Shown here in pieces: positions 9,045 to 17,033 of a stretch of 64,000 bases of DNA; position 1 is the stretch's first letter; every line of letters begins with the position of its first letter. The stretch covers positions 1 to 64,000 of the forward strand of contig JAYUJY010000148.1 in NCBI GenBank assembly GCA_043764895.1, read 5' to 3'. Source of the stretch: JAAFJU01 sp043764895 (lineage in GTDB: Bacteria; Cyanobacteriota; Cyanobacteriia; Leptolyngbyales; Leptolyngbyaceae). The translations under genes and the position numbers were made by a program. The notes under the pieces were generated by a model that was not told the origin of the DNA, did not search any database, and saw only the letters and a list, made by a program, of their open reading frames with translations.

Positions 9045-9920
9045 ATGAAATTCATCAATCCCAAAACTGATTTTGCCTTTAAAAAGATCTTTGGATCAGA
9101 TCAAAGTCATGCCATTTTAATCAGCTTTCTCAATGGAATTCTTTACAACGGCACCCCCACGATTCAAGATCTCGAAATTCTAAATCCCTATCAAGCGCCC
9201 AAAGTTCTCGGTATCAAAGCAACCTATCTTGACATCCGGGCCAAACTCATCAGCCGCGAGATGGTCATCATTGAGATGCAAGTTCTCAACGTCGCCGGAT
9301 TTGAAAAACGAGTGCTTTACAATGCTGCAAAAGCTTACTCAATGCAGCTTGACAGTGGTCAGAGCTACGCTAAGCTCAACCCGGTGATTGCCTTGACGAT
9401 CGTCGATTTTGAGCTATTTCCAGGCGTGAAGGGGGTGATTTCAAGATTTGTTCTGAAAGAACGACAAATGTTAATCGATTACCCGATCAATGACTTAGAG
9501 CTTGTTTTTGTCGAACTCCCTAAGTTTAAGCTCACCCTCAATCAGCTTGTGACGCTAACCGATCAGTGGCTCTACTTTTTCCAAAATGCTCCTGGCCTAC
9601 GATCGGTTCCACCCACGATGCGGGATATCCCAGAAATTCAACAAGCCTTTACGATCGCAGAGCAAGCCCGATTGACCCGCGATGAAATCGATGAACTCGA
9701 ACGCCAAAGCTTCTACATCTACAATCAAGAAGGTGCGCTAATAAAAGCAACAGAAGACGCGGAAAAACGGGGACTTGAGCGGGGACTTGAGCAGGGGATT
9801 GAGCAGGGGATTGAGCAGGAGAAGCTTGACATTGCACAACGGCTGCTGGCGTTGCTCGATAATGAGGCGATCGCTCAAAGCACCGGATTATCTGTAGAGG
9901 AGATTCAAGCCTTGCGGTAG
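9045..9920 (+). CDS. Rpn-family PD-(D/E)XK nuclease/putative transposase
   Basis: The protein opens MKFINPKTDFAFKKIFG, the hallmark of the Rpn/PD-(D/E)XK_2 family, whose members can promote RecA-independent recombination. Active-site candidates are the Asp of LDIRAK and the E-x-Q pair in MVIIEMQ. The C-terminal region has short in-frame tandem repeats (ERGLERGLEQGIEQGIEQ) encoded by 12-nt DNA repeats near 9774-9822, a common variable tail in this family. I chose the ATG at 9045; a TTG at 9018 would add nine residues. It is 292 residues long and appears intact. Confidence 0.87.
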   Translation: MKFINPKTDFAFKKIFGSDQSHAILISFLNGILYNGTPTIQDLEILNPYQAPKVLGIKATYLDIRAKLISREMVIIEMQVLNVAGFEKRVLYNAAKAYSMQLDSGQSYAKLNPVIALTIVDFELFPGVKGVISRFVLKERQMLIDYPINDLELVFVELPKFKLTLNQLVTLTDQWLYFFQNAPGLRSVPPTMRDIPEIQQAFTIAEQARLTRDEIDELERQSFYIYNQEGALIKATEDAEKRGLERGLEQGIEQGIEQEKLDIAQRLLALLDNEAIAQSTGLSVEEIQALR

Positions 9921-10039
9921 TTTAGGTTGCTAGCTTAAGGTCTCAGGTTCACAGACTTTTGCAATAAATCTCTACACAGACGATCCATCGACCCAAATAG
10001 AACGTTAGAATCAATACGCCCTTTTTTGTTGTCCCGCAA

Positions 10040-13036
10040 ATGGCAAAGCGTTCTAGCCAATCAAGCCAACCCGATGCAAGCGCAATGCTGAGTGATAAGC
10101 TGCCCGACAACACCATCCGCATCCGAGGTGCGCGGCAACACAACCTCAAAAACATTGATCTTGAACTGCCTCGCGACAAGATGATCGTCTTTACGGGGGT
10201 GTCGGGTTCTGGTAAATCGTCCCTGGCCTTCGACACCATTTTTGCGGAAGGTCAGCGTCGGTACGTCGAGTCTTTGAGCGCTTACGCCAGACAGTTTTTG
10301 GGCCAGGTGGATAAGCCTGACGTAGATTCCATTGAAGGGCTGAGTCCGGCGATTTCGATCGACCAAAAATCGACGTCCCACAACCCTCGCTCCACGGTCG
10401 GGACGGTTACGGAGATTTATGACTATTTGCGTCTATTATTTGGACGGGCAGGGGAGCCACATTGCCCAGAATGTGACCGAGCCATCGCGCCTCAATCGAT
10501 CGATCAGATGTGCGATCGGATCATGGAGTTGCCTGACAAAACGCGGTTCCAGATTCTAGCGCCTGTGGTTCGCGGAAAAAAAGGGACACATAAGAAAACG
10601 ATCTCTAGTATCGCGTCTGAAGGCTTTGCTCGGGTCCGCATTGATGGTGAGGTTCGTGAACTTAGCGACGCGATTGAACTCGATAAGAACAAGTATCACG
10701 ACATCGAAATTGTGGTCGATCGGTTAGTCCGAAAAGACGACATGCAGGAACGCCTTGTGGATTCGCTCAGGACGTGTCTGAAGCATTCCAGCGGAATCGC
10801 CATTATCCATATCATTCATAGTGCAGAGAGCAAAACCGATGGTCCAGACGAGAAATCGGCATCGGGAAGCTCTAGTGAAAATCTTGAGGCACATCCCCTC
10901 GAACCCGCTCCAGCTAAACTGTCGGATTTAGTTTTTAGCGAAAACTTTGCCTGCCCAGAACATGGTGCGGTCATGGAGGAACTATCGCCTCGACTGTTTT
11001 CGTTCAACTCGCCCTATGGTGCTTGCCCTGATTGTCATGGACTCGGAAGCTTGCGTAAGTTTTCCCCAGACCTAATTATTCCCAATCCCACGCTGCCCGT
11101 CTATGCCGCGATCGCCCCTTGGTCTGACAAAGATAATACGTACTATCTGTCCTTATTGTGTAGCGTGGCCGAAGCCTACAGTTTTGACATCAAAACGCCG
11201 TGGGAACAGTTGCGCGATGACCAAAAAGAAATCGTGCTTTACGGTTCCCCCGATCCGATTTGGATTGAAACGGACTCTCGTTACCGCGAAGCCAAGGGCT
11301 ACAACCGCCGCTACGAGGGCGCGCTGCCGATGCTAGAGCGTCAGTATCAAGAAGCTAGCTCCGATACCCACAAGCAAAAACTCGAACAATATCTCATCGA
11401 TCAACCCTGCGAAACTTGTAGTGGATTTAGACTTAAGCCGGAATCGTTGGCGGTAAAGATTGGGCAATTCCGGATTCACGATCTCACAGGCGTCTCAATT
11501 CGAGAATGCCTCAAGCGTATCAATGAACTGAATCTAACGCCTAAACAAGCCAAAATTGCGGATTTGGTGCTGCGGGAAATTCGGGCACGATTGAGCTTTT
11601 TGCTGGATGTTGGATTGGATTACCTGACGCTCGATCGACCTGCCATGACGCTTTCCGGCGGTGAGGCCCAGCGGATTCGGCTTGCGACTCAGATTGGATC
11701 AGGATTAACTGGAGTCTTGTATGTTCTGGATGAACCGAGCATTGGGTTGCACCAGCGCGACAATACTAGACTTCTTTCAACGTTGACGAAACTGCGCGAT
11801 CTCGGCAATACGCTGGTCGTGGTTGAACATGACGAAGAAACCATGCGCGCAGCAGACTTTATCGTGGATATTGGTCCTGGTGCGGGCGTTCACGGCGGGA
11901 ATATTATTTCCAAGGGCAGCATGGAGGATTTGCTAAATGCCGAAGAATCTCTCACGGGCGCGTACCTATCGGGGCGTCTGAAAATTGTAACCCCTGCTGT
12001 TCGACGTCCCGGCAATGGTCGGATGATTACGATTACCAACGCCGATCGCAACAATCTGCAAGGCATTGATGTAGTGATTCCTATGGGCAAACTCGTCTGC
12101 ATTACAGGCGTGTCTGGTTCGGGAAAATCAACGCTGATTAATGACTTGCTGCACCCCGCGATTCAAAACCACTTTGGCCAAAAGGTGCCCTTCCCGAAGA
12201 ATGTTGCTCAAATCACCGGGCTAGACACCCTCGATAAGGCGATCGTCATTGACCAGTCGCCGATCGGACGGACGCCCCGGTCCAACCCAGCGACCTATAC
12301 CGGAATCTTTGACATTGTGCGCGATGTGTTTGCGACGACGATCGAGGCGAAGGCGCGTGGATACAAACCCGGACAGTTTTCGTTTAATGTAAAGGGCGGT
12401 CGCTGTGAATCCTGTGCAGGACAGGGCGTGAACGTGATTGAGATGAATTTCTTGCCGGATGTGTATGTGCAGTGCGAAGTCTGTAAAGGCAAACGCTACA
12501 ACCGCGACACCTTGCAAGTAACGTTCAAAGGTAAGTCCATTGCGGATGTGCTGGACATGACTGTGGAAGCAGCCTGCGCGTTTTTCGAGAATATTCCTCA
12601 AGCTCACGCGAGACTCAAGACGTTGTTTGATGTGGGGCTGGGCTATATGAAAATTGGGCAACCTGCGCCGACTCTCTCTGGCGGAGAAGCCCAGCGGGTC
12701 AAACTTGCGTCCGAACTCTCCCGGCGAGCGACCGGAAAAACGCTGTACCTAATCGATGAGCCGACGACTGGACTATCGTTCTACGATGTTCACAAACTCC
12801 TTGATGTCGTGCAGCGGCTAGTCGATAAAGGCAACACGGTCCTAACGATTGAACACAATCTTGACGTGATTCGCTGTAGTGATTGGGTGATTGATCTCGG
12901 TCCTGAGGGCGGCGATCGGGGTGGGAAAGTGATTGCGTTCGGAACGCCTGAAGAGGTGGCGATCGTACCTGAATCTTATACGGGACACTATCTAAAAAGA
13001 GCGCTTGAAATCTATCCCATGGGTGGAAGCCTCTGA
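10040..13036 (+). CDS. uvrA: Excinuclease ABC subunit UvrA
   Basis: UvrA recognises bulky DNA lesions and loads UvrB. The 998-residue protein has two ABC modules: first Walker A GVSGSGKSS (53-61) with LSGGEAQRI, second Walker A GVSGSGKST with LSGGEAQRV. Zinc-binding segments are visible as CPECD, CPEHG...CPDCHG (one cysteine replaced by histidine, usual in this group) and CESCAG...CEVCKG. An extra Ser/Glu-rich loop of about 30 residues lies near 265-300. The N-terminus is about 20 residues longer than in many homologues. A decayed vapC overlaps its 3' end on the other strand. Confidence 0.97.
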   Translation: MAKRSSQSSQPDASAMLSDKLPDNTIRIRGARQHNLKNIDLELPRDKMIVFTGVSGSGKSSLAFDTIFAEGQRRYVESLSAYARQFLGQVDKPDVDSIEGLSPAISIDQKSTSHNPRSTVGTVTEIYDYLRLLFGRAGEPHCPECDRAIAPQSIDQMCDRIMELPDKTRFQILAPVVRGKKGTHKKTISSIASEGFARVRIDGEVRELSDAIELDKNKYHDIEIVVDRLVRKDDMQERLVDSLRTCLKHSSGIAIIHIIHSAESKTDGPDEKSASGSSSENLEAHPLEPAPAKLSDLVFSENFACPEHGAVMEELSPRLFSFNSPYGACPDCHGLGSLRKFSPDLIIPNPTLPVYAAIAPWSDKDNTYYLSLLCSVAEAYSFDIKTPWEQLRDDQKEIVLYGSPDPIWIETDSRYREAKGYNRRYEGALPMLERQYQEASSDTHKQKLEQYLIDQPCETCSGFRLKPESLAVKIGQFRIHDLTGVSIRECLKRINELNLTPKQAKIADLVLREIRARLSFLLDVGLDYLTLDRPAMTLSGGEAQRIRLATQIGSGLTGVLYVLDEPSIGLHQRDNTRLLSTLTKLRDLGNTLVVVEHDEETMRAADFIVDIGPGAGVHGGNIISKGSMEDLLNAEESLTGAYLSGRLKIVTPAVRRPGNGRMITITNADRNNLQGIDVVIPMGKLVCITGVSGSGKSTLINDLLHPAIQNHFGQKVPFPKNVAQITGLDTLDKAIVIDQSPIGRTPRSNPATYTGIFDIVRDVFATTIEAKARGYKPGQFSFNVKGGRCESCAGQGVNVIEMNFLPDVYVQCEVCKGKRYNRDTLQVTFKGKSIADVLDMTVEAACAFFENIPQAHARLKTLFDVGLGYMKIGQPAPTLSGGEAQRVKLASELSRRATGKTLYLIDEPTTGLSFYDVHKLLDVVQRLVDKGNTVLTIEHNLDVIRCSDWVIDLGPEGGDRGGKVIAFGTPEEVAIVPESYTGHYLKRALEIYPMGGSL

Positions 13037-13201
13037 TTTAAATAAGCAGGAAGACACCACGCTACACCGCCACTTTTTTGCGGTGCGATCGAAATTAACG
13101 GGTGTAGACGATCGCCCTGCGATAAAGCATATGCGATCGACTTGCGGGGTGGATGTGCCCTTAAAATAGTCAATCCAAACGCTTGAATCTACAATAACCA
13201 T
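12992..13201 (-). pseudogene. VapC (PIN-domain) toxin remnant
   Basis: The first 22 codons read MVIVDSSVWIDYFKGTSTPQ and match the start of PIN-domain VapC toxins, including the first catalytic Asp (residue 5). After about residue 25 the likeness is lost and the frame ends after 69 codons instead of about 130, overlapping the last 45 nt of uvrA. None of the later PIN acidic residues is present. I infer a truncated toxin left beside its antitoxin gene, which is 9 nt upstream. Confidence 0.8.
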
Positions 13202-13210
13202 CTATTACTT

Positions 13211-13411
13211 CTAATTCCCTATGTCAGTTCCCATTTGACCTAGATTCCCGTCCCAAGAGAGCTTTCCTCGCCAAGCCCGAATGAATTCTTGGTTGTTCAT
13301 TTGGATCAGCAGTTTGAGGGCGAGTTCGACGACTTCTTGCTGGGCACTGAGTCCGGTGGCTTTGAGGGCATCGGTAACAAGGATATTATCGATTTCGACG
13401 TTGGTTTTCAT
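13211..13411 (-). CDS. VapB-type antitoxin (DUF2191-like)
   Basis: The 66-residue protein MKTNVEIDNILVTDALKATG has the ribbon-helix-helix-like N-terminus of VapB antitoxins that bind their own promoter and, through the C-terminal tail (LSWDGNLGQMGTD), the VapC toxin. The ATG at 13411 is the natural start. The partner vapC 9 nt downstream is truncated, so this antitoxin may be an orphan that persists for regulatory or anti-addiction reasons, or simply has not decayed yet. Confidence 0.82.
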   Translation of the reverse strand: MKTNVEIDNILVTDALKATGLSAQQEVVELALKLLIQMNNQEFIRAWRGKLSWDGNLGQMGTDIGN

Positions 13412-13466
13412 GATTGTAAGGTTGCTTGTTGCTAAACTTGCAGGCCAACTAATTCAGGTCCATATT

Positions 13467-13494
13467 CTGATTATATGGATCTGATTATATGGAT
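13467..13494. repeat. 14-bp tandem duplication
   Basis: CTGATTATATGGAT is present twice in a row in the AT-rich upstream region of the vapB antitoxin. Such a repeat could be an operator for the antitoxin or an accidental slippage product. Confidence 0.7.
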
Positions 13495-13661
13495 AAAGCG
13501 ATCGTATTTAGTCTATCAATCTCAGACATGATTCCCTCTTTCAACGCCTCTTTCCCAAGATAAAGCTAAAAGTAATTTCGATCGTCATCCGATAGAATGA
13601 ACCCCAAATAGAGTGAACCCTAAGAAATTGAGTTTTTTATACCCAAAAGCCCAACAACACC

Positions 13662-14612
13662 CTAAACCTTAGGTACCATGCCCATGCGATGAAGCAACTC
13701 CGCATCATGGCTCCGAGTTGGATTTGGGGCCGTGAGCAAGACTGGGCCTGTAAAAATCGAATTAGCCCCAGCCACAAAGCACATTGCTTGCAGTTCGTCG
13801 CTCATGGCCGATCGCCCCGCTGTCAGCCGCACGATCGCTGTTGGAAACAAAATTCGCGTCGTTGCAATCATGCGCACAATTTCTAGGGGGTCCACGGGAG
13901 CTGCATGTTCCAACGGAGTCCCCGGAATCGGAATCAGCGTATTAATGGGAATGGATTCGGGTGTGGGTTCGAGTTTCATTAAGGCTTCAAGAAATTCTAG
14001 GCGATCGGTTTGGCTTTCCCCCATGCCAATGATGCCGCCGCAACAGACCGAAATTCCCGCATCGCTAACGGCCTTAATGGTGTCGAGACGATCTTGATAA
14101 GTGCGCGTGGTGATGACTTGCTCGTAGTAGGTTGGAGAGGTGTCAAGGTTGTGATTGTAGGCGGTGAGTCCGGCAGCTTTGAGCTTTAAGGCTTGGTGGG
14201 GCTGGAGCATCCCGAGAGTGCAGCACACTTCGAGATCAAGCGCTGCGACGTCTTTTACCATGTCCAGAACCCGATCGAACGGTGCGCCATCTTTCACTTC
14301 ACGCCAAGCCGCGCCCATACAGAACCGGGTGGACCCTGCGGCTTTGGCGGCCTGCGCTTCTTTGAGAACGGCCTCGTGCTGCATCAGCGGTTCAGGCTTA
14401 AGTCCGGAGTTATTATGCACACTCTGGGAACAGTAGCCGCAGTCTTCTGGGCAGGCTCCACTCTTAATATTGCCGAGGGTACAAAGCTGAATGGCATGGG
14501 GATCATGATGCTCTCGGTGAACCCGCTGTGCTTCAAACATCAAATCCGGTAAGGGCTGCATGTAGATTTGGCGGATGCTATTGAGGTTTGAAGGAGAGAC
14601 GGCTGTCAGCAT
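13662..14612 (-). CDS. bioB: Biotin synthase
   Basis: BioB is the radical-SAM enzyme that inserts sulfur into dethiobiotin. The CxxxCxxC cluster motif is visible in CPEDCGYCSQS, with MGAAWREVKDG, YNHNLDTSP and GGIIGMGESQTDR as family blocks. I place the start at the ATG at 14612 (MLTAVSPSNLNSIR), giving 316 residues; the open frame extends 40 codons upstream without family likeness. It diverges from bioY with about 146 nt between the starts, a likely shared control region, although I could not identify a BirA/BioR-type operator. Confidence 0.95.
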   Translation of the reverse strand: MLTAVSPSNLNSIRQIYMQPLPDLMFEAQRVHREHHDPHAIQLCTLGNIKSGACPEDCGYCSQSVHNNSGLKPEPLMQHEAVLKEAQAAKAAGSTRFCMGAAWREVKDGAPFDRVLDMVKDVAALDLEVCCTLGMLQPHQALKLKAAGLTAYNHNLDTSPTYYEQVITTRTYQDRLDTIKAVSDAGISVCCGGIIGMGESQTDRLEFLEALMKLEPTPESIPINTLIPIPGTPLEHAAPVDPLEIVRMIATTRILFPTAIVRLTAGRSAMSDELQAMCFVAGANSIFTGPVLLTAPNPTRSHDAELLHRMGMVPKV

Positions 14613-14758
14613 AAGAGAATTAGAGACTGGGAAAATAATGTCTTTAAGTCTATCCTGTCGGGTTCTCAAATTCTCAAACGCACGTCTCGTTTCCGGTAAG
14701 ATTCTTCCTGTAAGATTATGACGATCGGTCATCTAAAGGCGAGTGTGAGTGCGGGATT

Positions 14759-15343
14759 GTGATCACGTTAACTGAGTTATTGTGGGCGCTGATTGGGTTG
14801 CTGCTAACGATCGGGGGCAACTTTTTGAATGCATCTATTGTGGGGGTGCCTTGGTCTTGGACGCCTCAGGGGATTCCAGCGCATTTTTTGGGGGTGAGCT
14901 ACCAGATTGGGGCGGTGCTGTTTGTCGGCTGTATGGGCGGACGTAATGCGGGGGTGATTTCGCAAGTGGCGTATCTGCTGCTGGGGCTGGCCAATTTTCA
15001 GTTTTTTGCTCAGGGCGGCGGATTGAGTTATTTGCGAGAGCCTGTGTTTGGTTATTTGTTGGGTTTTTTGCCCGGTTCTTGGGTTTGCGGGTATTGGGCG
15101 TTTCGATCGGCTCCTCGGTTAGAGTGGCTGGCGGGATGCTGTTTGAGCGGGTTGGCGGTGATTCATGCGGTTGGGGCATTGTACCTATGGGTTGGATACT
15201 ATTTGAAGCTGGTGGATCCCTCAAAAATGACGTTTAACATGGCGCTGTCGGTGTATTCGGGAAATCTTTTGCCGGGACAGTTGGCGGTGGTGTGTGCGGT
15301 GTCGGTGCTGGCTTTTTTCATGCGTCGAGCGATGTTTTATTAG
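14759..15343 (+). CDS. bioY: Biotin transporter BioY (ECF substrate-binding subunit)
   Basis: BioY is the membrane S component that binds biotin. The 194-residue protein is almost entirely hydrophobic with about six membrane helices; typical segments are VGVPWSWTPQGIPAHFLG, GCMGGRNAGVISQVAYLLLG and REPVFGYLLGFLPGSWVCG. The start is GTG at 14759. It is divergent from bioB. The energising ATPase and transmembrane T subunit are not adjacent; a CbiO-like ATPase is at 1333. Its stop codon lies inside the first unit of a 15-bp tandem repeat. Confidence 0.92.
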   Translation: MITLTELLWALIGLLLTIGGNFLNASIVGVPWSWTPQGIPAHFLGVSYQIGAVLFVGCMGGRNAGVISQVAYLLLGLANFQFFAQGGGLSYLREPVFGYLLGFLPGSWVCGYWAFRSAPRLEWLAGCCLSGLAVIHAVGALYLWVGYYLKLVDPSKMTFNMALSVYSGNLLPGQLAVVCAVSVLAFFMRRAMFY

Positions 15344-15391
15344 ACTGTGTTTTATTAGACCGTGTTTTATTAGACCGTATTTTATTAGAGT
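15332..15391. repeat. 15-bp tandem repeat (x4) spanning the bioY stop codon
   Basis: Four consecutive 15-bp units of the form GTGTTTTATTAGACC start at 15332, 15347, 15362 and 15377; the middle two are identical. Because 15 is a multiple of three, each unit puts TAG in the bioY frame (15341, 15356, 15371, 15386), so bioY ends in four successive in-frame stops. The array fills almost all of the bioY-lspA gap. Confidence 0.95.
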
Positions 15392-15400
15392 GTACAGACT

Positions 15401-15847
15401 ATGAAAAATCGGTTGTTTTGGGTGGCGGCAAGTAGCGGAGTGATTCTCGATCGAGTCACGAAAATATGGATTCTCAATACGTTTGCTTTAGAGCAGTCGA
15501 TGCCGCTGATTTCGGGGGTGTTTCACTTCACTTATGTGGTTAATCGAGGAGCGGCGTTTAGTTTATTTAGTGGGGCTATGTGGTTGCCGTGGTTGTCGCT
15601 GGTGGTAAGCGTGGGGCTTGGGGCGATGGCGGTGTGGGGTCCGAGATTTTCTCGGTGGGAACAGTGGGGCTATGGGTTGATTTTGAGTGGGGCGTTTGGG
15701 AATGGCATCGATCGCTTTGCCTTTGGACATGTGATTGATTTTATTGATGTGAGGGCGATTAATTTTGCTATTTTTAATGTCGCCGATGTGTTTATTAATA
15801 TAGGCTTAATTTGTTTATTTATTGCGAGTTTTCGCCAGAAGGATTAG
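15401..15847 (+). CDS. lspA: Lipoprotein signal peptidase (signal peptidase II)
   Basis: LspA is the inner-membrane aspartic protease that removes lipoprotein signal peptides after lipidation. The 148-residue protein has four membrane helices and the family boxes VVNRGAAFSLF, AFGNGIDRF with GHVIDFID, and FNVADVFINIG; the catalytic aspartates are in GNGIDR and FNVAD. It follows bioY after the 15-bp tandem repeat and precedes ureB by 40 nt. Confidence 0.95.
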   Translation: MKNRLFWVAASSGVILDRVTKIWILNTFALEQSMPLISGVFHFTYVVNRGAAFSLFSGAMWLPWLSLVVSVGLGAMAVWGPRFSRWEQWGYGLILSGAFGNGIDRFAFGHVIDFIDVRAINFAIFNVADVFINIGLICLFIASFRQKD

Positions 15848-15887
15848 GCTTTAAAACAATGACGATCACGATAATAAGGAGACGGTG

Positions 15888-16193
15888 ATGGTACCTGGTG
15901 AAATCTTAACGGACGTGGGCGAGATTGAGTTGAATGCGGGACGAGAAGGGGTATCTTTGTCGGTGGCGAATACGGGCGATCGACCGATTCAGGTTGGGTC
16001 TCATTTCCATTTTTTTGAGGTGAACGGGGCGTTGAGATTTGATCGATCGATGGCGCGTGGGATGCGGTTGGATATTCCGGCGGGGACGGCGGTGAGATTT
16101 GAGCCGGGGGATGAGAAGGTGGTGAATTTGGTGCCCTATGGGGGGACTCGGGAAGTATACGGGTTTAATGCACAGATTGAGGGCAAGCTTTAG
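15888..16193 (+). CDS. ureB: Urease subunit beta
   Basis: The 102-residue protein MVPGEILTDVGEIELNAGRE with GDRPIQVGSHFHFFEVN and IPAGTAVRFEPGDEK is clearly the urease beta chain, which packs with the gamma and nickel-bearing alpha chains. AAGGAG at 15876-15881 is well placed for the ATG at 15888; a GTG at 15885 is an alternative. No ureA, ureC or accessory gene is nearby. Scattered urease genes are known in some cyanobacteria (for example Synechocystis), so the isolation need not mean loss of function. Confidence 0.95.
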   Translation: MVPGEILTDVGEIELNAGREGVSLSVANTGDRPIQVGSHFHFFEVNGALRFDRSMARGMRLDIPAGTAVRFEPGDEKVVNLVPYGGTREVYGFNAQIEGKL

Positions 16194-16852
16194 GTGAACC
16201 CCACGTGCCCAAAGCAGACTCAGCCCGATGAACAAGACGCCCCGTGGAAAGTAATTTTTTGTCAGTACTATCGAGAGGGAATAGAGTTTTCTTTCCGATC
16301 GTCGCCCGTGAAGTGGACTGGACTCGTCCAATTGAATTCCTCGATAAAGAGTTTGGCAAGATTGCGCCCGATGCGATCACGGGAAAGCGGTTTGCAGACA
16401 TGTTGGTGAAAGTCTATCTCAAGCTAGGCAATCCGATTTACCTATTGATCCATCTTGAAATTCAAGGTTCTCGGGAAAGTCGCTTTGCCTAAATTTGGAA
16501 AATGCGGTTGATTCGGAGACTTCATGAATCGGGCTATAATAAAACAGATATTCTGAATGTTTACCGATTTATTGACTGGATTCTAACCCTGCCGAAACCT
16601 TTAGCGAATCAGTTTTGGCAAGAGCTAAAAACCTATGAGGAGGATCGCAAGATGCCATACATTACAACTGGGGAACGGATTGGGTACGATCGGGGCAAGG
16701 TCGAAGGTAAGGTCGAAGGAAAAGTTGAGGAGCGACAATCGATCGCACTTAATATGTTGAAAGATAATCTCCCTTTAGAGACGACCGCCCGCTTTACGGG
16801 GCTTACAGTTGCTCAACTTCACAAGCTCCAAACCGAATCCCAACACGGATAG
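16194..16852 (+). pseudogene. Broken Rpn-type (PD-(D/E)XK) nuclease gene
   Basis: Three family segments occur in two frames. The start (GTG at 16194, DAPWKVIFCQYYREGIEF) shifts frame near 16290 into FFPIVAREVDWTRPIEFLDKEF...VYLKLGNPIYLLIHLEIQ, which stops at 16492. A last piece at 16502-16852 (RRLHESGYNKTDILNVYRF, then GKVEGKVEGKVE repeats) is the family C-terminal half. The block normally between LEIQ and the RRL helix, including KR-x-Y-x-YN-Y, is missing. I infer one frameshift plus an internal deletion. The gene begins immediately at the ureB stop codon. Confidence 0.85.
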
Positions 16853-17033
16853 CCGATCGCTTGACTGGAGAAGGGTGATAACTGACTGCCATCGAATCGT
16901 TGAAATCTGTCTCTATTCCTAGTTTACATGCTATTTTCCAATCCCGAAACGCCTCTCAACGTCTACTGATACTCCGCCACAATAATGTATCCCTCTTGAC
17001 TTACAATATAGCGGCTGTAATTTGGTAAAGACC

